Assembly (NCBI GenBank): GCA_003254905.1
Contig: QANU01008556.1
Span: 69,285 to 133,284 of the forward strand
Direction: 5' to 3'
From: Nissolia schottii
Lineage: Eukaryota; Streptophyta; Magnoliopsida; Fabales; Fabaceae
DNA length: 64,000 bases
The position numbers were made by a program, and so were the translations under genes. A model generated the notes under the pieces. That model was not told the origin of the DNA. It did no database searches and was given only the letters and a program-made list of their open reading frames with translations. Position 1 is the first letter of the stretch; every line of letters starts with the position of its first letter. Below, piece by piece: positions 48,841-61,730 of the stretch.

Positions 48841-50270
48841 TAACACAATGAAATAGTGGGTTATGAGTCAAGATCGAGTGAGTTTATTTTGTTTATGACA
48901 TTGATGACATGATACTACATTAATCACATTAGCAAAGAATGGAGAATTTATTATTTTCCTTTGATGAAAGGTTGGGACGATAGATTTGCTAATGGAGCAA
49001 ATGACTTATCACAAGACCCTTTCTCTCTTAGAATATGGAGATTCTTTTGGAATAATAGTTGAGTTTTTTGAGTGTCTTGTATTGGACTATGACAAGGGTT
49101 GCTTTTGTTTTGTTTTGATGATACATGTACAAGATTTCTTGTGATCCTTTTTGGAGCGAAGCTAGGAGGTTTTGCTAGTAAAGGCAGCTTTTCCAACCTT
49201 GATGGCATAAGTGAAAGGTTGGGGTAGGTACCTACTTGAGCCTTATTTGATTCTTTAGTGATATTTTGACAAGAATTGCTCATATTAGTTTTTTTCTTGT
49301 GTTCTCTGCAGTGTTTAGCTTGGTTGTTATAGACGTGAGGGACCTTTTTTCGCTACCTTCGGCTGATTATGTTGTTCTACAGTCTCTTCTTTTTGTACAG
49401 TCACTTGCCTCCTTATTTAGGGGGGTTTAAGCATATTTGAGATTACAAAATAAATAGAGATGCAAAGATCCTAGACCACACACTAAACAAGTTAGGCCAG
49501 TGTCACAAATTTTTGGCTTGAGCTTAGCTTATTACTTGTCAAAGTTTTTTCCCTGGTCTGGTTTAACTTGTTTTAGAAGCCTGGTAAGTTGGCCTATTTA
49601 AATAAATATGTTGTACCTATAGTATATTTGCATAAATTGACATAACAATTCGAGTTTGCTTGGTGGTTAATTGATAGAGATTGATATGACTTGAGTTTGA
49701 ATTCTGCTTTATTAATTTTTTAATAATAATTATATATGAATATAAGTTTGGACTAAAAAATATTAGGCCTCTAAACCAAATTTCATATATTTGTAAGGAA
49801 CTCAAAATATATTTAAGTCTAAAATTATCACTTTTAATTCTTGAACAAGGACCCTTATTAAAAAACCATTAAAATTTAAACCCCTTAATTTCATGCATAT
49901 TAACCATTTCCAGCGCCTTAAACCCCCCCCCCCCGGTGTTTTTATTTTAAAATTATTAACAACAAACCCCAAAAATATAATCCTAGCATATGTACATGTT
50001 ATTAACTCTAGGTATCTCAAGACATAGGACACTCATACTTTTCCCTAGTTGACTTCCGAGATCTGACACTATTTGGGTTTACATACAGAATACTAATTTT
50101 CCTAGTTACTTGCTTCTCCCACATGATCATCTTTGAATTTTCTTCCCCCAACAAATTTAATAATTCTATATCCAAATTTTTTTTAAAAAATAAATCGCAA
50201 ATGCCTTGACTTCCATCATTTTCCAACTGGCAAAATTTTCATCACAGAGTCAGCAGTGTTCTCTGTTCTC
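48841..50270. other. 5' flank of the invertase, no other gene
   Basis: Unassigned frames only (for example 48951-49283 minus strand, Ser/Lys-rich, no family). A C14 run lies at 49922-49935. Invertase upstream control sequence lies in the last part. Confidence 0.4.
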
Positions 50271-50278
50271 TATATAAG
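50271..50278 (+). promoter_or_regulatory. TATA box of the invertase
   Basis: TATATAAG lies 47-54 bp before the ATG at 50325, predicting a short 5' UTR of about 20-30 nt. Confidence 0.7.
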
Positions 50279-50324
50279 TAGAATTAGAAGACTACTTTTC
50301 TTCCCTCCACAACATATAGCAACC

Positions 50325-53300
50325 ATGAAAATCTCTCCAATTTGGGTATTGGCTCTTTTTCTTATCATTTATGCTAATAATGGTGTTGTTCTTCCTATTG
50401 GTGCTACCCATCATGTTCATAGAAATCTTCAGAGCCTATCATCTGATGACTCCTCCTCACATCAACCTTACAGAACAGCTTATCACTTCCAACCTCCCAA
50501 GAATTGGATAAATGGTTCTCTAATATCCTTTCTTCCTTTCTTTTCTCTATTTTTTGTTTAAATATATTTATATATCTAACAATTTGTTCTTTTGCTTCTT
50601 GTCTTGGTGATATGACATGTGGATGCTAAAATGGATGCATCGATGTGTGTATGGATTTGCAGATCCTAATGGTTAGTTATGTTCTCATTTTTGGACCTTC
50701 CTTGTACTACTTTATGTTTTGCAGTTTCCTTCCATCTACCTTATTATTATCACCATGAGAAATTCTATTTCACAATCATTTTGAATAACTTTTAAAATAT
50801 CAATCACAAAAGTGTGAGATCTATTATGGTGAGTCCACCATAGATCTTAAACTTTTATAAATGTGATTATTAAAAAATTATCTAAAATAATTATCATATA
50901 TAATATTATGACTCTATTATCACCCTACTTTTTAGGACTATATTATCACATTAAATTTAAGCATTTAAATTGAACTTAGTCAAAATGGTTGAAATGTTTC
51001 AATGTACGATTCAACCATATATACTTCAGAAAATTAGGAAGAGTGCATATATTTACAATGTGAATAATAATATTGTTTATTAATATGGGAGACTTTTGTG
51101 TAGAATAGTAGAGATTTCATGTTAATAAATAATGAATTAGACGTATTAAAATTGATAGACCTAGTCCAAATAACAGGACAATATTTCCAGGAGTTTATTC
51201 AACGGAAGTTAATTCCAAAGATGTACGTAGTAATCAAATTAACATAACATACATATGTAGGGATATTCTTCAGTAGGGCCAGAGAAGGAGAGAGAGAAAA
51301 TGACCATATATCTGTTTGATTTGAGAAGTTTCTTCCACGTGGCTGGTCTTTTCTTTTTCTTTTATTATAAACGTGATGCATGTATGTAGATAATAGTTTT
51401 AAGGAATTCACAAGTTCACTACTTGTCCTATCCTATCTTTTTCTAATGTTGGTTGAAAAGCGCTTCTTTTTTTTTTTTAATGAGAACTTATTAGGTATTT
51501 ATAAAATGTTAAGCATGATTACGCTTTGATTTGTAGAGCATAGTGAGCACCTAATTATTTTCTTCGTCTATTTTTTCACTTTCTAAAATTGTGTAAGGCT
51601 GAAAAATGTGCTTATATATATGTGTGTGTCATTTATGCAGGACCATTTAGATATAAAGGACTTTACCATTTGTTCTATCAATATAATCCTAAGGGTGCAG
51701 TTTGGGGAAACATTATATGGGCCCACTCTGTATCAAAGGATCTTGTAAATTGGACCCCACTAGATCCCGCCATCTTCCCATCTCAGCTATCCGATATAAA
51801 TGGCTGCTGGTCAGGATCAGCCACAATCCTCCCTGGAGACAAACCTATCATTTTATACACAGGAATTGATCAAAATAACCAACAAGTTCAAAACTTGGCC
51901 TACCCCAAAAACTTGTCTGACCCATATCTTAGGGAATGGGTTAAGTCATCAAAAAATCCCTTAATGGCACCAACTAGTGCTAACATGATCAATTCAAGCT
52001 CATTTAGGGACCCTACCACTTTATGGCTAGGTAAAGATCGGCATTGGAGGGTCCTAATTGGGAGCAAAAGGAAAAATAGGGGAATTGCAATTTTGTATAG
52101 GACCAAAGATTTTGTTAATTGGGTTGAGGCCAAACACCCCTTACATTCAATCAAGGGTACTGGAATGTGGGAGTGCCCTGACTTCTTTCCTGTTCTGAAC
52201 AAGGGTACATTTGGCCTTGACACATCGGTGAATGGAGACGGTGTTAGCCACGTGCTTAAGGCTAGCTTGGACGATAAGAAACATGATTATTATTTGATTG
52301 GGACTTATGATACTGACAAAGATGCCTTTGTCCCAGATAAAAGATTTGAGGATAACTTTGTCTTAAGGTATGATTATGGAAAATATTATGCATCAAAAAC
52401 TTTCTTTGATGATGGGAGGAAGAGAAGGGTGTTGCTTGGTTGGGTCAACGAGTCCTCAAGTGTTGCTGATGATGTCAAAAAGGGATGGTCTGGAATCCAT
52501 GTGAGTTGGTTGCAATTTTGTTAATTGCTCATTGCTTTATGTTCATTTAATTTCCAAGTTTAAGACAAGACTTGATTATTAAAAGTTTTATGAATATAAA
52601 AGACTTGATTGTCTATATGGTTTAATATTACATGTGCCAGCTCAAGGTCAAACCATGACTTGAGATTAGACCTAGATTCACCTAACACAAAAAATAAAAA
52701 AATAAGAATTATTAGATGTTGACATAACCTCAAGCAGAATTGTGATTGTGACAACTTGATAAAAAGATGCCTTTGTCCCATATAAGTATTTGAGCATCTA
52801 ATAATTTCTAATAAGAAAAATTTTAACTTACGGTGTAAAGGTTCTTCAATAATAAACATATTGTTTTCACAGGCCATACCAAGAGCTATCTGGCTTCATG
52901 AGTGTGGTAAACAGTTAATACAGTGGCCAGTGGTAGAAATTGAAAAGCTACGTGCAAACCCAGTTACTTGGCCCACCAAATTGCTCAAGGGTGGTGAACT
53001 GCTTCCAGTTAATGGTGTCACGGCAGCACAGGTAAGTCGTTTTTTTAAGCACATTAGTTTTACTAGCTTGCAAAGAACTACAATAGTCTATATGTGAATC
53101 TACAATATTATAGGCACAAAAGTAGTTTCAATATGACAACTTTCCATTGATAAAATGTTACAAATCAATCCTTTCTATGTATTTTTCTCTCTCTCTCTCT
53201 CTTTTAAAGTAAGTGTTCAATTTTTATTATTAAGTTCATTTTTGATTTAGTGTATCTAAATATTATATTTAAATATATTGAGTTATAAATGAATCTAAAA

Positions 53301-54996
53301 GTAAAAAAATTGACACTTATTATAAGAAGGAGAGAGTTTGTGTTTAGATACATGAACTAACTTAAAAATAAAAAATGGATTATAAAAGAGATGAAATATT
53401 GATTAGTTTTAACTCCATTTCAGTTTACCAAAGCTCATTCAATCATCCTTCAATAGTTAATTAGATCAAAACAGTTTATCAAAATATAATTGAATCAAAA
53501 CATATTATCATATTTGGGTAATGAGGACCACTTTGGACAACTGCTTTTCACCAAATTCTAGCTCTTTTACAAAGGTCATCAGCATGTGATAAGTTCATTC
53601 ATAATAATAGAGTAAGAGGGCAAATTATGGACTCTTATTAATAAGATGACTATGATTCTTTTCATACTTAGATTAGTTAATTAATTATTTTTCACTTGCA
53701 GGCTGATGTTGAAATCTCATTTGAAGTGAATAATTTTGGAGAGGCTGAAGTATTGGACTATTGGGTGGACCCTCAAATTCTGTGTAGCCAAAAGGGTTCA
53801 GCCGTTAGAAGTGGACTAGGACCCTTTGGCCTCCTAGTTTTGGCTTCAAAGGGATTGCAAGAGTACACATCTGTGTTCTTTAGAATATTCACATACCAAT
53901 ACAAAAATTTGGTGCTCATGTGTAGTGACCAAAGCAGGTTTGTATATGATATGATATGATGTCTTAATATTTTCATGAACTTCTCTCCAAATTTGAAGAG
54001 TTAGGTATGGTTTGGTTCTTTTGACAAAGATGATGAATTAATAGACATATATGTCTTATGTGTCTCTTTTTTTTAAAAAAGTATAAAAATTAGATTAAAA
54101 GTTGCCGGAGACATTAACAATTTATAAAATAATTTTGTGTCTATCCTTCTTTTCCAAACATATTTCTATTCACAATGTCTCTATCTCTTCTGAATACAAG
54201 AATCAAACGCTCTTCTAAAAATCATTCTCTAACATGTAATAAGCATTATTTTTACAGGTCTACCTTAGACAAAGATAATGATCTAACCACTTATGGGACT
54301 TATGTGGCTGTGGACCCTCTTCATGAGAAGCTATCATTGAGAAGCTTGGTGAGTTCAATTCTTATACAGCCTTAAGACATTAAAATGCCTTAAGACATCA
54401 GTTATATCGTTATTAATTATCTTACCACATCCACTATAAATGTATCAAAAATCTACAACTACTTCCAAATGAAATTTAAAATTGTAGTTATAAATATCAT
54501 TGCTCTGTCATGTGTTTACAACTATGTTTGGATTGCAGACTCTTAACCCATTTTCAAGTATTACCATGCATCAACAATCTAATGTCACTTACCTGCCCTA
54601 TTTTAGCTTCTTTTTTCTTTTTCTTTGTTAGGCTTTCAACTTCTTTATACTTGGATTCTTTGCATGATGCAAGAGTTTTTGAATATTTTAGAATCATAGG
54701 TTGTGACTAGTCATTAACATTATCAACAAGATGACTTTCTTGTTCCATAATCCATTTCATAATCTTTTTTCTTTTATCCTTCTAATGCATGAATTTCTTC
54801 CCTTTCTCAGATTGATCACTCAGTTCTAGAGAGTTTTGGAGGAGAAGGAAGGGCTTGCATCACAGCTAGGGTTTATCCCACATTGGCAATCAATGATAAG
54901 GCACGACTATATGTTTTCAATAATGGAACTTCTGATGTCAAGATCACAAGATTGAGTGCTTGGAGCATGAAGAAGGCACAAATAAATGGAAACTAA
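50325..54996 (+). CDS. cell-wall acid invertase (beta-fructofuranosidase, GH32), 7 exons
   Basis: Exons: 50325-50514, 50663-50671 (9 nt), 51641-52500, 52873-53031, 53702-53937, 54258-54348, 54811-54996. All use GT/AG and phases agree; 1731 nt give 576 aa. The ATG at 50325 (CAACCATGAAA) begins a signal peptide ([20 protein letters not shown]); an upstream in-frame extension lacks that. Motifs: the nucleophile site WINDPNG at 61-67, with Asp64 supplied across the mini-exon; SGSAT 124-128; FRDPT 188-192; and MWECPDFF 242-249 with acid/base Glu244. Pro246 (WECPD, not WECVD) marks the cell-wall rather than vacuolar class. Asp277 and Lys280 (LDDKK) match residues tied to sucrose binding in plant cell-wall invertases, arguing for invertase over fructan exohydrolase. 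It is expected to cleave sucrose to glucose and fructose in the apoplast. Asn184-Ser-Ser is a possible glycosylation site. Confidence 0.96.
50663..50671 (+). other. 9-nt mini-exon of the invertase
   Basis: ATCCTAATG sits between a TTTGCAG acceptor and a GTTAGT donor. With the flanking G of exon 1 and GA of exon 3 it encodes Asp-Pro-Asn, the core of the catalytic NDPNG motif. This is one of the smallest known plant exons and is conserved among acid invertases. Confidence 0.95.
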
Positions 54997-56689
54997 ATAG
55001 AACAGAGGGGATGGAATACTAGATTCAGAAGAATGAAAACTCATGATGACAATTTGTGTTCTTTTATTTGCCTCCAAATACCATTAATTGTCACAATAAT
55101 AAGCAAGACATTCATCGTATAATAGATTTGATTCAAGGCCACCCAACATTACGTTTTGTAGAACAATAATACATTGTCTATATGTCTGTCAATCATACAA
55201 CATATTTTACCATTTGTTCTCTCTGAATTCAGTTACATTTTGAGAATGATCCATGTCTCGGCATATTTAATTACTCAGTCAGCAAGGATTGGTTTCTACT
55301 CATCTTTGATCGATATCCATTTCTGATTGTAATAAGGTTTTCAAACAATAAATATTGTAAGTTATTGATTGTCCCTACTTAGTTCTTTGAAAGATTCTTG
55401 TGCGGGTCTTAGAGCAGTTAGCTCTAAGTGGCAGGTCTTAGCTGAAGTGTTATATATTATGTGGTAAAAAGTATATCTATTATGATGCATATATGATATG
55501 ATGCTCTAGTACCACACAAGGATTTATCATAGTGCACTTTCAGTCAATTAACATGGCACTGCCAAATTTCATGGAGCTTCTTCATGCAATTATATAAAAG
55601 CATAAGTCATCTTTTAATCAAATACCAATCTCAGTCAATGAAAACAGCAAAGTAACATTAGCAAATCAAGCAAGCCACAATTCTGCCAACAGAACAAAAG
55701 ATATCTATTTATAATAAAAGATCAATAGTATCACTCATAACAATGCTCTTCTTTTCACTCATTTAATCATGTGTCAGGATTTTACTACATTTTTTTTCCG
55801 CCCAAAACAATTTTGCCATGTGTCAACCAATTGCGGAAATTTTTTCCGCCCAAATTTTGCACCTGTCATACAAGACAAGACCAAGCTCCAATCTACATAG
55901 GTTCTGATAGGTAGACTATTAGAAACAAAAAGTACTTTTCAAGTTCTATTAAAAAAATTTTGAGATTAAAATTTTTCCGCCTAAAGACTGAACTAAATTT
56001 CAAATTGCTTTGAATTTAAATTTTAAATTTGAACCTGAGAATTCTATACCTATATAGCCCAAACCCTAGTGTTGAAATAAGGTGCATCCATTCAGATCTA
56101 TACGAGAAGGCGAAGGGGAGCCCGTTGTATATCCGTAAAGGGAGACGGAAGAGGATCGAGATGCGCAGAGTCCGTGATGGTGAACGGAGGCGGATCCAGA
56201 TCTCTCCGAGTGCCACTCTCTCCTTCTCGGTTTCTCTTAGGTTCTCTCAAGATCTGCAAGTTCAGTTACCACCTCTTGCAACGGAGTTCGACGTGGAGGT
56301 AGGCGACACGTGTGTGAACCAAGTGAAGGTGACGCAACTTCAAGACACGCAATGAGATGGTAAGTTTTTTTTTACCACACTTTTTCTCTTTCTCTCTCGC
56401 TGAATGCTATGTTTACAATCCTCTGAAACCCCTTTCAGTTGTTCAAACAGGAAAAACACTTTTTGGAATTTTTTTTGAAACCTTTGTTTTTAAAATTTTA
56501 ATTTACGTGATTTGTGTTTGATGATTGGAGCAGCTTACTAAGGTGACTGATACATTAGCTGCATAAACTAGAAAGGGGGAGGACATTCAGGGTATCTAGT
56601 AGGATAGGTTGAACATAAAGACAGAAAAATGTACATGGGTTGGAGAACCTCTTAAATTTTGTATGAGTGATTGTGCAGTTTAATGATTT
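54997..56689. other. 3' flank of the invertase, Helitron-like debris
   Basis: Early part is invertase 3' UTR. From about 55740, repeated TTTCCGCCCAAA words and a GC-richer stretch (56090-56360) with CCTATATAGCCCAAACCCTAG look like sequence carried by Helitrons. The frame at 56029-56355 is Arg/Ser-rich and unrecognised. Confidence 0.35.
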
Positions 56690-57215
56690 GAAGGAGACTA
56701 GATAAAAATTTAAGAAGAAATTTGAAGATGATTCGTATCATAAAATACAAATTTGAATTTAAATTTAAAAAGATTTAGTTAAAAATTTGGTGATAACTTT
56801 TTAACATTGACTTTATCATAGATTTTTCACCATGATGGAGGTTAAATCTCCATTTATCTTCAACTATAAAGTTGTAAATCTATCTCTTAGATAAAATTAT
56901 TGTCATTTTACCAAATGTTATGCTAAAAGTGCGAGACTTTCATCCACTTTGGGTCTTACAATCACAACTGGATTCTCTTTCAATACTCAGCATCCACTTT
57001 TATTTTTTATACTTTTTCGTTTTATTTTATGCACCTGTTAATAATGCTTAGTTATTAGTTCTTCAAGAATTGTTGGAGCGTTCACATTTACAATGCAAGC
57101 TTCCAATTGTTTGTGAAATTTTTCTGTTTATTTTATTCAGATTTCGTTCAATTTAATTCTCTGTTATTTTATACTATCTTCTTCTCTTTATTTTATATGT
57201 TTGAATCTCATAGAA
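56690..57215 (+). mobile_element. LTR-like dispersed repeat, copy 2
   Basis: Direct-orientation homologue of 25770-26400. It ends before the sequence that follows copy 1, so the shared unit is about 500-600 bp. Confidence 0.6.
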
Positions 57216-57736
57216 TACTTACATTGTCTTGTCCTCTTGGATCTCTCATTAAAACAATTGCAATTAATTGATCTGTGTACATCAAAATAGTAAGTCCACG
57301 TAAAATAGCAGATAGATCAAGTTAGAAAAGTAAAATATAGGTCAACGAACCCTACACACATCACAATATATCTATTTGCATATGTTTCCAATAATTAAAA
57401 AGGATACAATAATACATAACAGTTCATTATACAATTTATACTGAAATTTAAAAAACATGACAGAGGAATGGAAAAGACTAAACTCTCACCAGCAAAAACA
57501 TCCGTAGATGTCTAAATCTGGTTTACTTCACCAAACTTCATTGACTACCTTTTTTATTAACATAAAATAGATTATTTCAGATCAGCAATGTATACCTATG
57601 ATGAATTATACTAACACAATAAGTATACTAACACTGGCAAATATATTTGGATTAATTCCTTTTTTTGAGCATAAGACTTTGCTTCAATTTCCCAAAATCA
57701 AATCAAAGTTTAATACGTTGTAAGACAGGAAAAGTA

Positions 57737-57768
<32 letters not shown>

Positions 57769-58335
57769 ATTATATTATAGGATGGTATAGGAGATACATT
57801 AAAATATGAGAGTGAATTTTCTATTATTAAATTGTATTTCTACCATTAAAATTAAATCTCAAAAGGAATATATATATATATATATATATAAATAATTTGT
57901 AATAGTATTTTATTTAATAGGGTTTAGTGTAATATTGTTTAATAGTGACAGTGGTTTTAATTGTTGTCGACAACAATGATAGTATCAGTGTGGAAGTCGT
58001 TTGCCTCCGGCGATGGCGCTGTCGGTGTCTGGATTGTTTGCGACCCATTATTGTCGCGATTGCAAGAATACGCGGTCTCTTCAAGCCATCGCCTCCGTCG
58101 AGAAAGGAATGAAGGTTTCTTGTGTGATGAAGTTTGTTTATGTAGGCGTTGAGGAAGGCATGATGGATGCAGCTTAGAGAGCAGCAAGTGGAATCGAGAA
58201 GAAGCGTTGGGTTATCACTCAATTTGAAAGTGCGTGGCTCAACGACTTGTGAGAGGTAGAGGCATTGTTTGTCATGGTGGTCGTCGGTTTGAGATGGGCG
58301 CCAGCGGTGGATGATGACCTGTATCTGGCAAGACT
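57216..58335. other. no gene assigned; GC-rich patch at 57960-58300
   Basis: AT-rich DNA with (TA)n(TG)n at 57743-57768. The GC-rich patch has an open frame on each strand (plus 57961-58152; minus 57914-58222), neither with a recognised domain. Confidence 0.4.
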
Positions 58336-58523
58336 AATCTATATCTATATCTAATAATAGCTGGGAGTTCTCAAGTTGGTCCTACACACTAAATGGACAC
58401 GTGTCACTTTGTGGTTGATTATTTTCCCGCCCAAAACTTCCTCATGTTAGCCTCACGTGCGTCTTCCTTCTCATTATTCTCACTTTCAGATTTGTTAGGA
58501 TCAATCCAAACCTCCTGAAGACA
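58336..58523 (+). mobile_element. possible Helitron 5' end
   Basis: TCTATATCTATATCTAATAATAG after an A resembles the 5' TC terminus of many plant Helitrons, and CACGTGTCAC and TTTCCCGCCCAAAAC follow. The 3' CTRR end was not found. Confidence 0.3.
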
Positions 58524-59353
58524 TGGATTCATCAGTGTCCAAGGAAGATTTTTGTTTTCCTTTTCCTTTGTCGTTTTTGCCATACATTGTATTTGTTGCT
58601 TCTGTATGATGTTCCTCTGTTAGCTTAATGTTATAGTATTCAAATAAGTATGTCAAAAACATCCCATACGGAAGGGATTGAGAGGATAAGGAACATGTTA
58701 TAATGTGGCGGAGAAAGAGGTAGGGAAAACTTATTTGTATATCATTAATTAAACAAAAAAGCAGGGCAGCGCCCATCATTGTTACTTTGTCAAAGCTTCC
58801 CTGGCAAGGAAGAATGACATGAGTAATGATGCGATGAAGTTGATGATAAGCATGGTTGAGGGCAGTTGATGTAATTTTTCTTCCAGAAAGCATGGAAGGG
58901 TTTTCAACCAGTTGAGCAACAACATCATTAAAAGAGAATGGGCGAGTAGAATCCCATTTGTGACTGAGAAACATCTCAGTGCAGTTATGAGGAACGTGCA
59001 GCAGTGAGGCTATGAGTGGTGGAGTTAAGATCATTTGGACACCACATACATAGGAGCATATAGTGTCGCCATTGTCTACCAGATTGGCAAAGAACATGCG
59101 GACAAGTCTAGGGTAAATAGGTTTATGGAGGAGGAATAGGTTTTGCCATTTCTGGGTATAGAAAATTTTTGAAAAATCGAGGTTTTTATTGGTGAATTTT
59201 GTAAATCCACTATGTGGGGAGTGGTGATTTTTCTGGTTGAAAAATTGTTCAAAAAGGCTTGTTCGGCTGTTTTTGATGAAAAATAGTATGAAGGGTCATG
59301 ATGAGTAGAGTTGGAAGATATAGGGGAGTTATCATTACCGGTGGCAGGCTCCT
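58524..59353 (-). pseudogene. retrotransposon envelope-like ORF fragment, copy 1
   Basis: Very similar to 62935-63770 in the same orientation. The main frame (59097-58524) carries the putative plant transposon protein domain (MFFANLVDNGD at its start, LPYGMFLTYLFEYYNI near its end) seen in SIRE-like copia elements. A second frame (59353-59076) gives the upstream part; a one-base shorter A-run than in copy 2 near 59205 changes the frame. Homology stops exactly at the N (59354) and, on the other side, near 58524. Confidence 0.75.
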
Positions 59354-59354
59354 N
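59354..59354. other. ambiguous base N at the end of homology
   Basis: CTCC-N-ATCATT: left of the N the sequence matches copy 2 (GGCAGGCTCC), right of it does not. Confidence 0.9.
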
Positions 59355-59374
59355 ATCATTATCATGTTTCAGGG

Positions 59375-59600
59375 GGATCGGATTCACGCAACAGTTCCCA
59401 AAAATTTGCTTAACCAATTTGCTTCTACTCTTACTGAAGGGAGATTCTATGACCTGCAAAATTTCATCATTGGTGCAAACAGTATGAAGGTGAAGACAAC
59501 ACATAACAAATACAAATTGACATTCCTCAGGCGAACAATTGTGAAGTTGTTAGATGGCATTCCTTTTGTTGTTGTGCCGTTCAACTTAAAATTCTATCTT
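59375..59600 (+). pseudogene. RPA-like OB-fold (DUF223) exon fragment
   Basis: After the acceptor-like TGTTTCAG the frame reads GDRIHATVPKNLLNQFASTL, then EGRFYDLQNFIIGANSMKVK and TTHNKYKLTFL. That is the replication-protein-A-type OB fold found in plant Helitron-carried RPA-like genes. It lacks the preceding and following exons. Immediately downstream, TTAGATGGCATTCC.TTTTGTTG.TGTGCCGTTCA is locally repeated two to three times (59550-59690). Confidence 0.7.
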
Positions 59601-59699
59601 TTGGAGAATTTCTGATCCTAGATGGCATTCAAAATTCCTTTTGTTGCTGTGCCGTTCAGCTTAAAGTCTTAGATGGCATTCCTAATTCTTTTTTTTTTG

Positions 59700-60215
59700 G
59701 AGAATTCTATGTATATATTTATTGGATTTGTTCTTACAAAGTAGTTATTTTTTATTGAAATTTTAAGCCAATGATTAATATGTACGACTTTCTACTGTTG
59801 TATTAACAAGCACCAGTTGTGATATTATGGCCAGTGAACATTCTTGGCTCTTGCAATGCTAGACTACTCCTTAGTGATTTTGAGACCTATATAGATTGTT
59901 GATTGTGTAAGTGTTTTGTATAAATAATGTGTACAACAATGTTTACATTATATATCTTATATATTTTGTATATTTTGACATTATCTGATGGATGGAAGCA
60001 ACACGCATGTATATCGAGAAAGACCATGGCTAAACGGAATAAATGAAGTATTGTCCCGTCTTTAGTGTTATGAATGAACACACGTAATAATACATTGCAA
60101 GCCATGTATTACACACGTAATGTACACAATCCAAGGGCAAATGAAAAATTACATAAAAGAATTTTGACTTATCCATTCAGTAAAAGTCTTAGGAAACATA
60201 TGCATTTTTTATAAT
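59700..60215. other. no gene seen
   Basis: A hairpin AATACATTGCAAGCCATGTATT lies at about 60090-60112. Otherwise AT-rich. Confidence 0.4.
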
Positions 60216-61720
60216 TGATGGTTTTGTGTGGCTTAGAGAAGGGGGGTTGAATCTAAGCAAGGGTTTTAAAAAAAATTCTGTTCTTTTAAAATTTGTCTCC
60301 TAAAATTTCAGGAGATATCTCATAGTATTCTGGGAGACAACTATTCAAAAAAACTTAATTTCTCGAAAATAAAAACTGAATAATTTTAAGAGCAGAGTAT
60401 GTAAAAGATAGAAGGGAAAGAAAATTCACATAGAGATTTATACTGGTTCGATTCTTTAACGGGAATCTACGTCCAGTTCTTCAAACACCAAAATCAATTT
60501 TCTTTCACACCAATTTCAAGTACAAAGATAAAACAATAATTCCTTTCACTCAGGAATTTTTCAAACCAAAACAGAAACTTGAAGCAAACTCTTTCGCTCA
60601 AGCTCTCTGTTGCTCACCAAAAGAATTCTCAAAAAACATTTTCCAAACAATGAAGACACTCAACGATTTCAAACCAAGGTATAAACCAAAATAATCAGAG
60701 ATTGAGAGGTAAGTAAAGCTCTTGGGAGAAAATATCACGAATGACTTTTTGGCTCTGGTGTCTTGTCTTCTTAGTGATGACAGCTCACTCTTTTATGCTG
60801 GTCTGTTGAGTATTAAGGCTCAAGAATTGCTCCTCTGTTCGTGCCATTCTTTCTTCCCTTTCTTCTTTTATCTTCAATCATCTTGGAGTTGAATCTTTTG
60901 CCTCTTGACCGTTGTAAGGAGAGCTCCTTGCTCCAAGAATGTTGTTTTTCCGATTTTGCATCCATTAGCTTCGTGTGACCGTTGGAAGGAGATGCTAATT
61001 TTTAATTTTTTTTTTTGCCTTCCTCTTTTCCTCACGTGAGTCTCTCTTTCTTTCTTTCTTTAAATAAAATTATTTCTTTCCATTACTTTGTATCTAGACG
61101 GTTTGCAAGGAGAGCTCCTTTGTACCATGACATTTGCTTTCCTATTTTTTATTGTATCCATCACGTCCAACCTTTCCTTTTGGTGTACTACTTCACGTGA
61201 TTCTTTCTTTTTATCAAAAAGGAATTGCTTTCCATTTCTTTGTCCTATTATCCACTTATGGCTATATCATAGCCTTTGTTGTACATGGAAGGGTTCTTGA
61301 AGGAAGTGTGTACTTTGATAGCTTTTGATTTGTTTCTCTTTCTTCCTTTTTCAAAATTTGCTGACCACTTTTTCCTTGAATCACGTTTTCCAATTCTTTC
61401 CTTTTTCCAAACTTATTTCTTGAATCTTCTACCTAAAGTCTTGCTTTGTCAGTGTGTTTCCCTTTATTTCTTATTTGTCACATCTTGTTAATTTCAAACT
61501 TTGCTGACAGACTTTTAGCCACATCCATGCTGTCCGAAATTCTTGCTATCCATAGTTCCTTTCTTTCTTTATTTTCCTTGAGATATTATAACTGCTAACT
61601 TGGGACAAGAGGAGATAATATTGCTAGTTAATTTAATTTATCTTGAAACACTAGCACACATATTAGAACGTTTAGGCAATGTTTGTCATCGTCAATTTTA
61701 TTTTACAAATTTAATCAACA
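60216..61720 (-). mobile_element. SIRE/Maximus-like copia 3' LTR, ~1.5 kb
   Basis: On the minus strand the LTR begins TGTTGATTAAATTTG at 61720, directly after a polypurine tract (AGAGGGAGAT, 61721-61730) preceded by TTTGTCATCA. This is the usual arrangement in SIRE-like copia elements. The probable far end is ...ACCATCA at 60216 (GGGGGGTTGAATC lies just inside). The end is approximate and the 5' LTR is outside the window, so length and target duplication cannot be checked. Confidence 0.7.
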
Positions 61721-61730
61721 ATCTCCCTCT

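Noticed and set aside
50256..50324. Upstream start for the invertase
   Set aside because: The extension adds 23 residues across the TATA region before the signal peptide; ATG at 50325 fits the family and TATA spacing.
51900..52223. 107-aa minus-strand frame
   Set aside because: Lies fully inside invertase exon 3 on the opposite strand and has no family features.
56029..56355. Arg-rich 108-aa plus-strand protein
   Set aside because: No conserved domain; compositional GC patch near Helitron-like debris, and no splice or promoter support.
57914..58222. Overlapping open frames in the GC-rich patch
   Set aside because: Both strands are open and neither resembles a known protein, so no gene is called.
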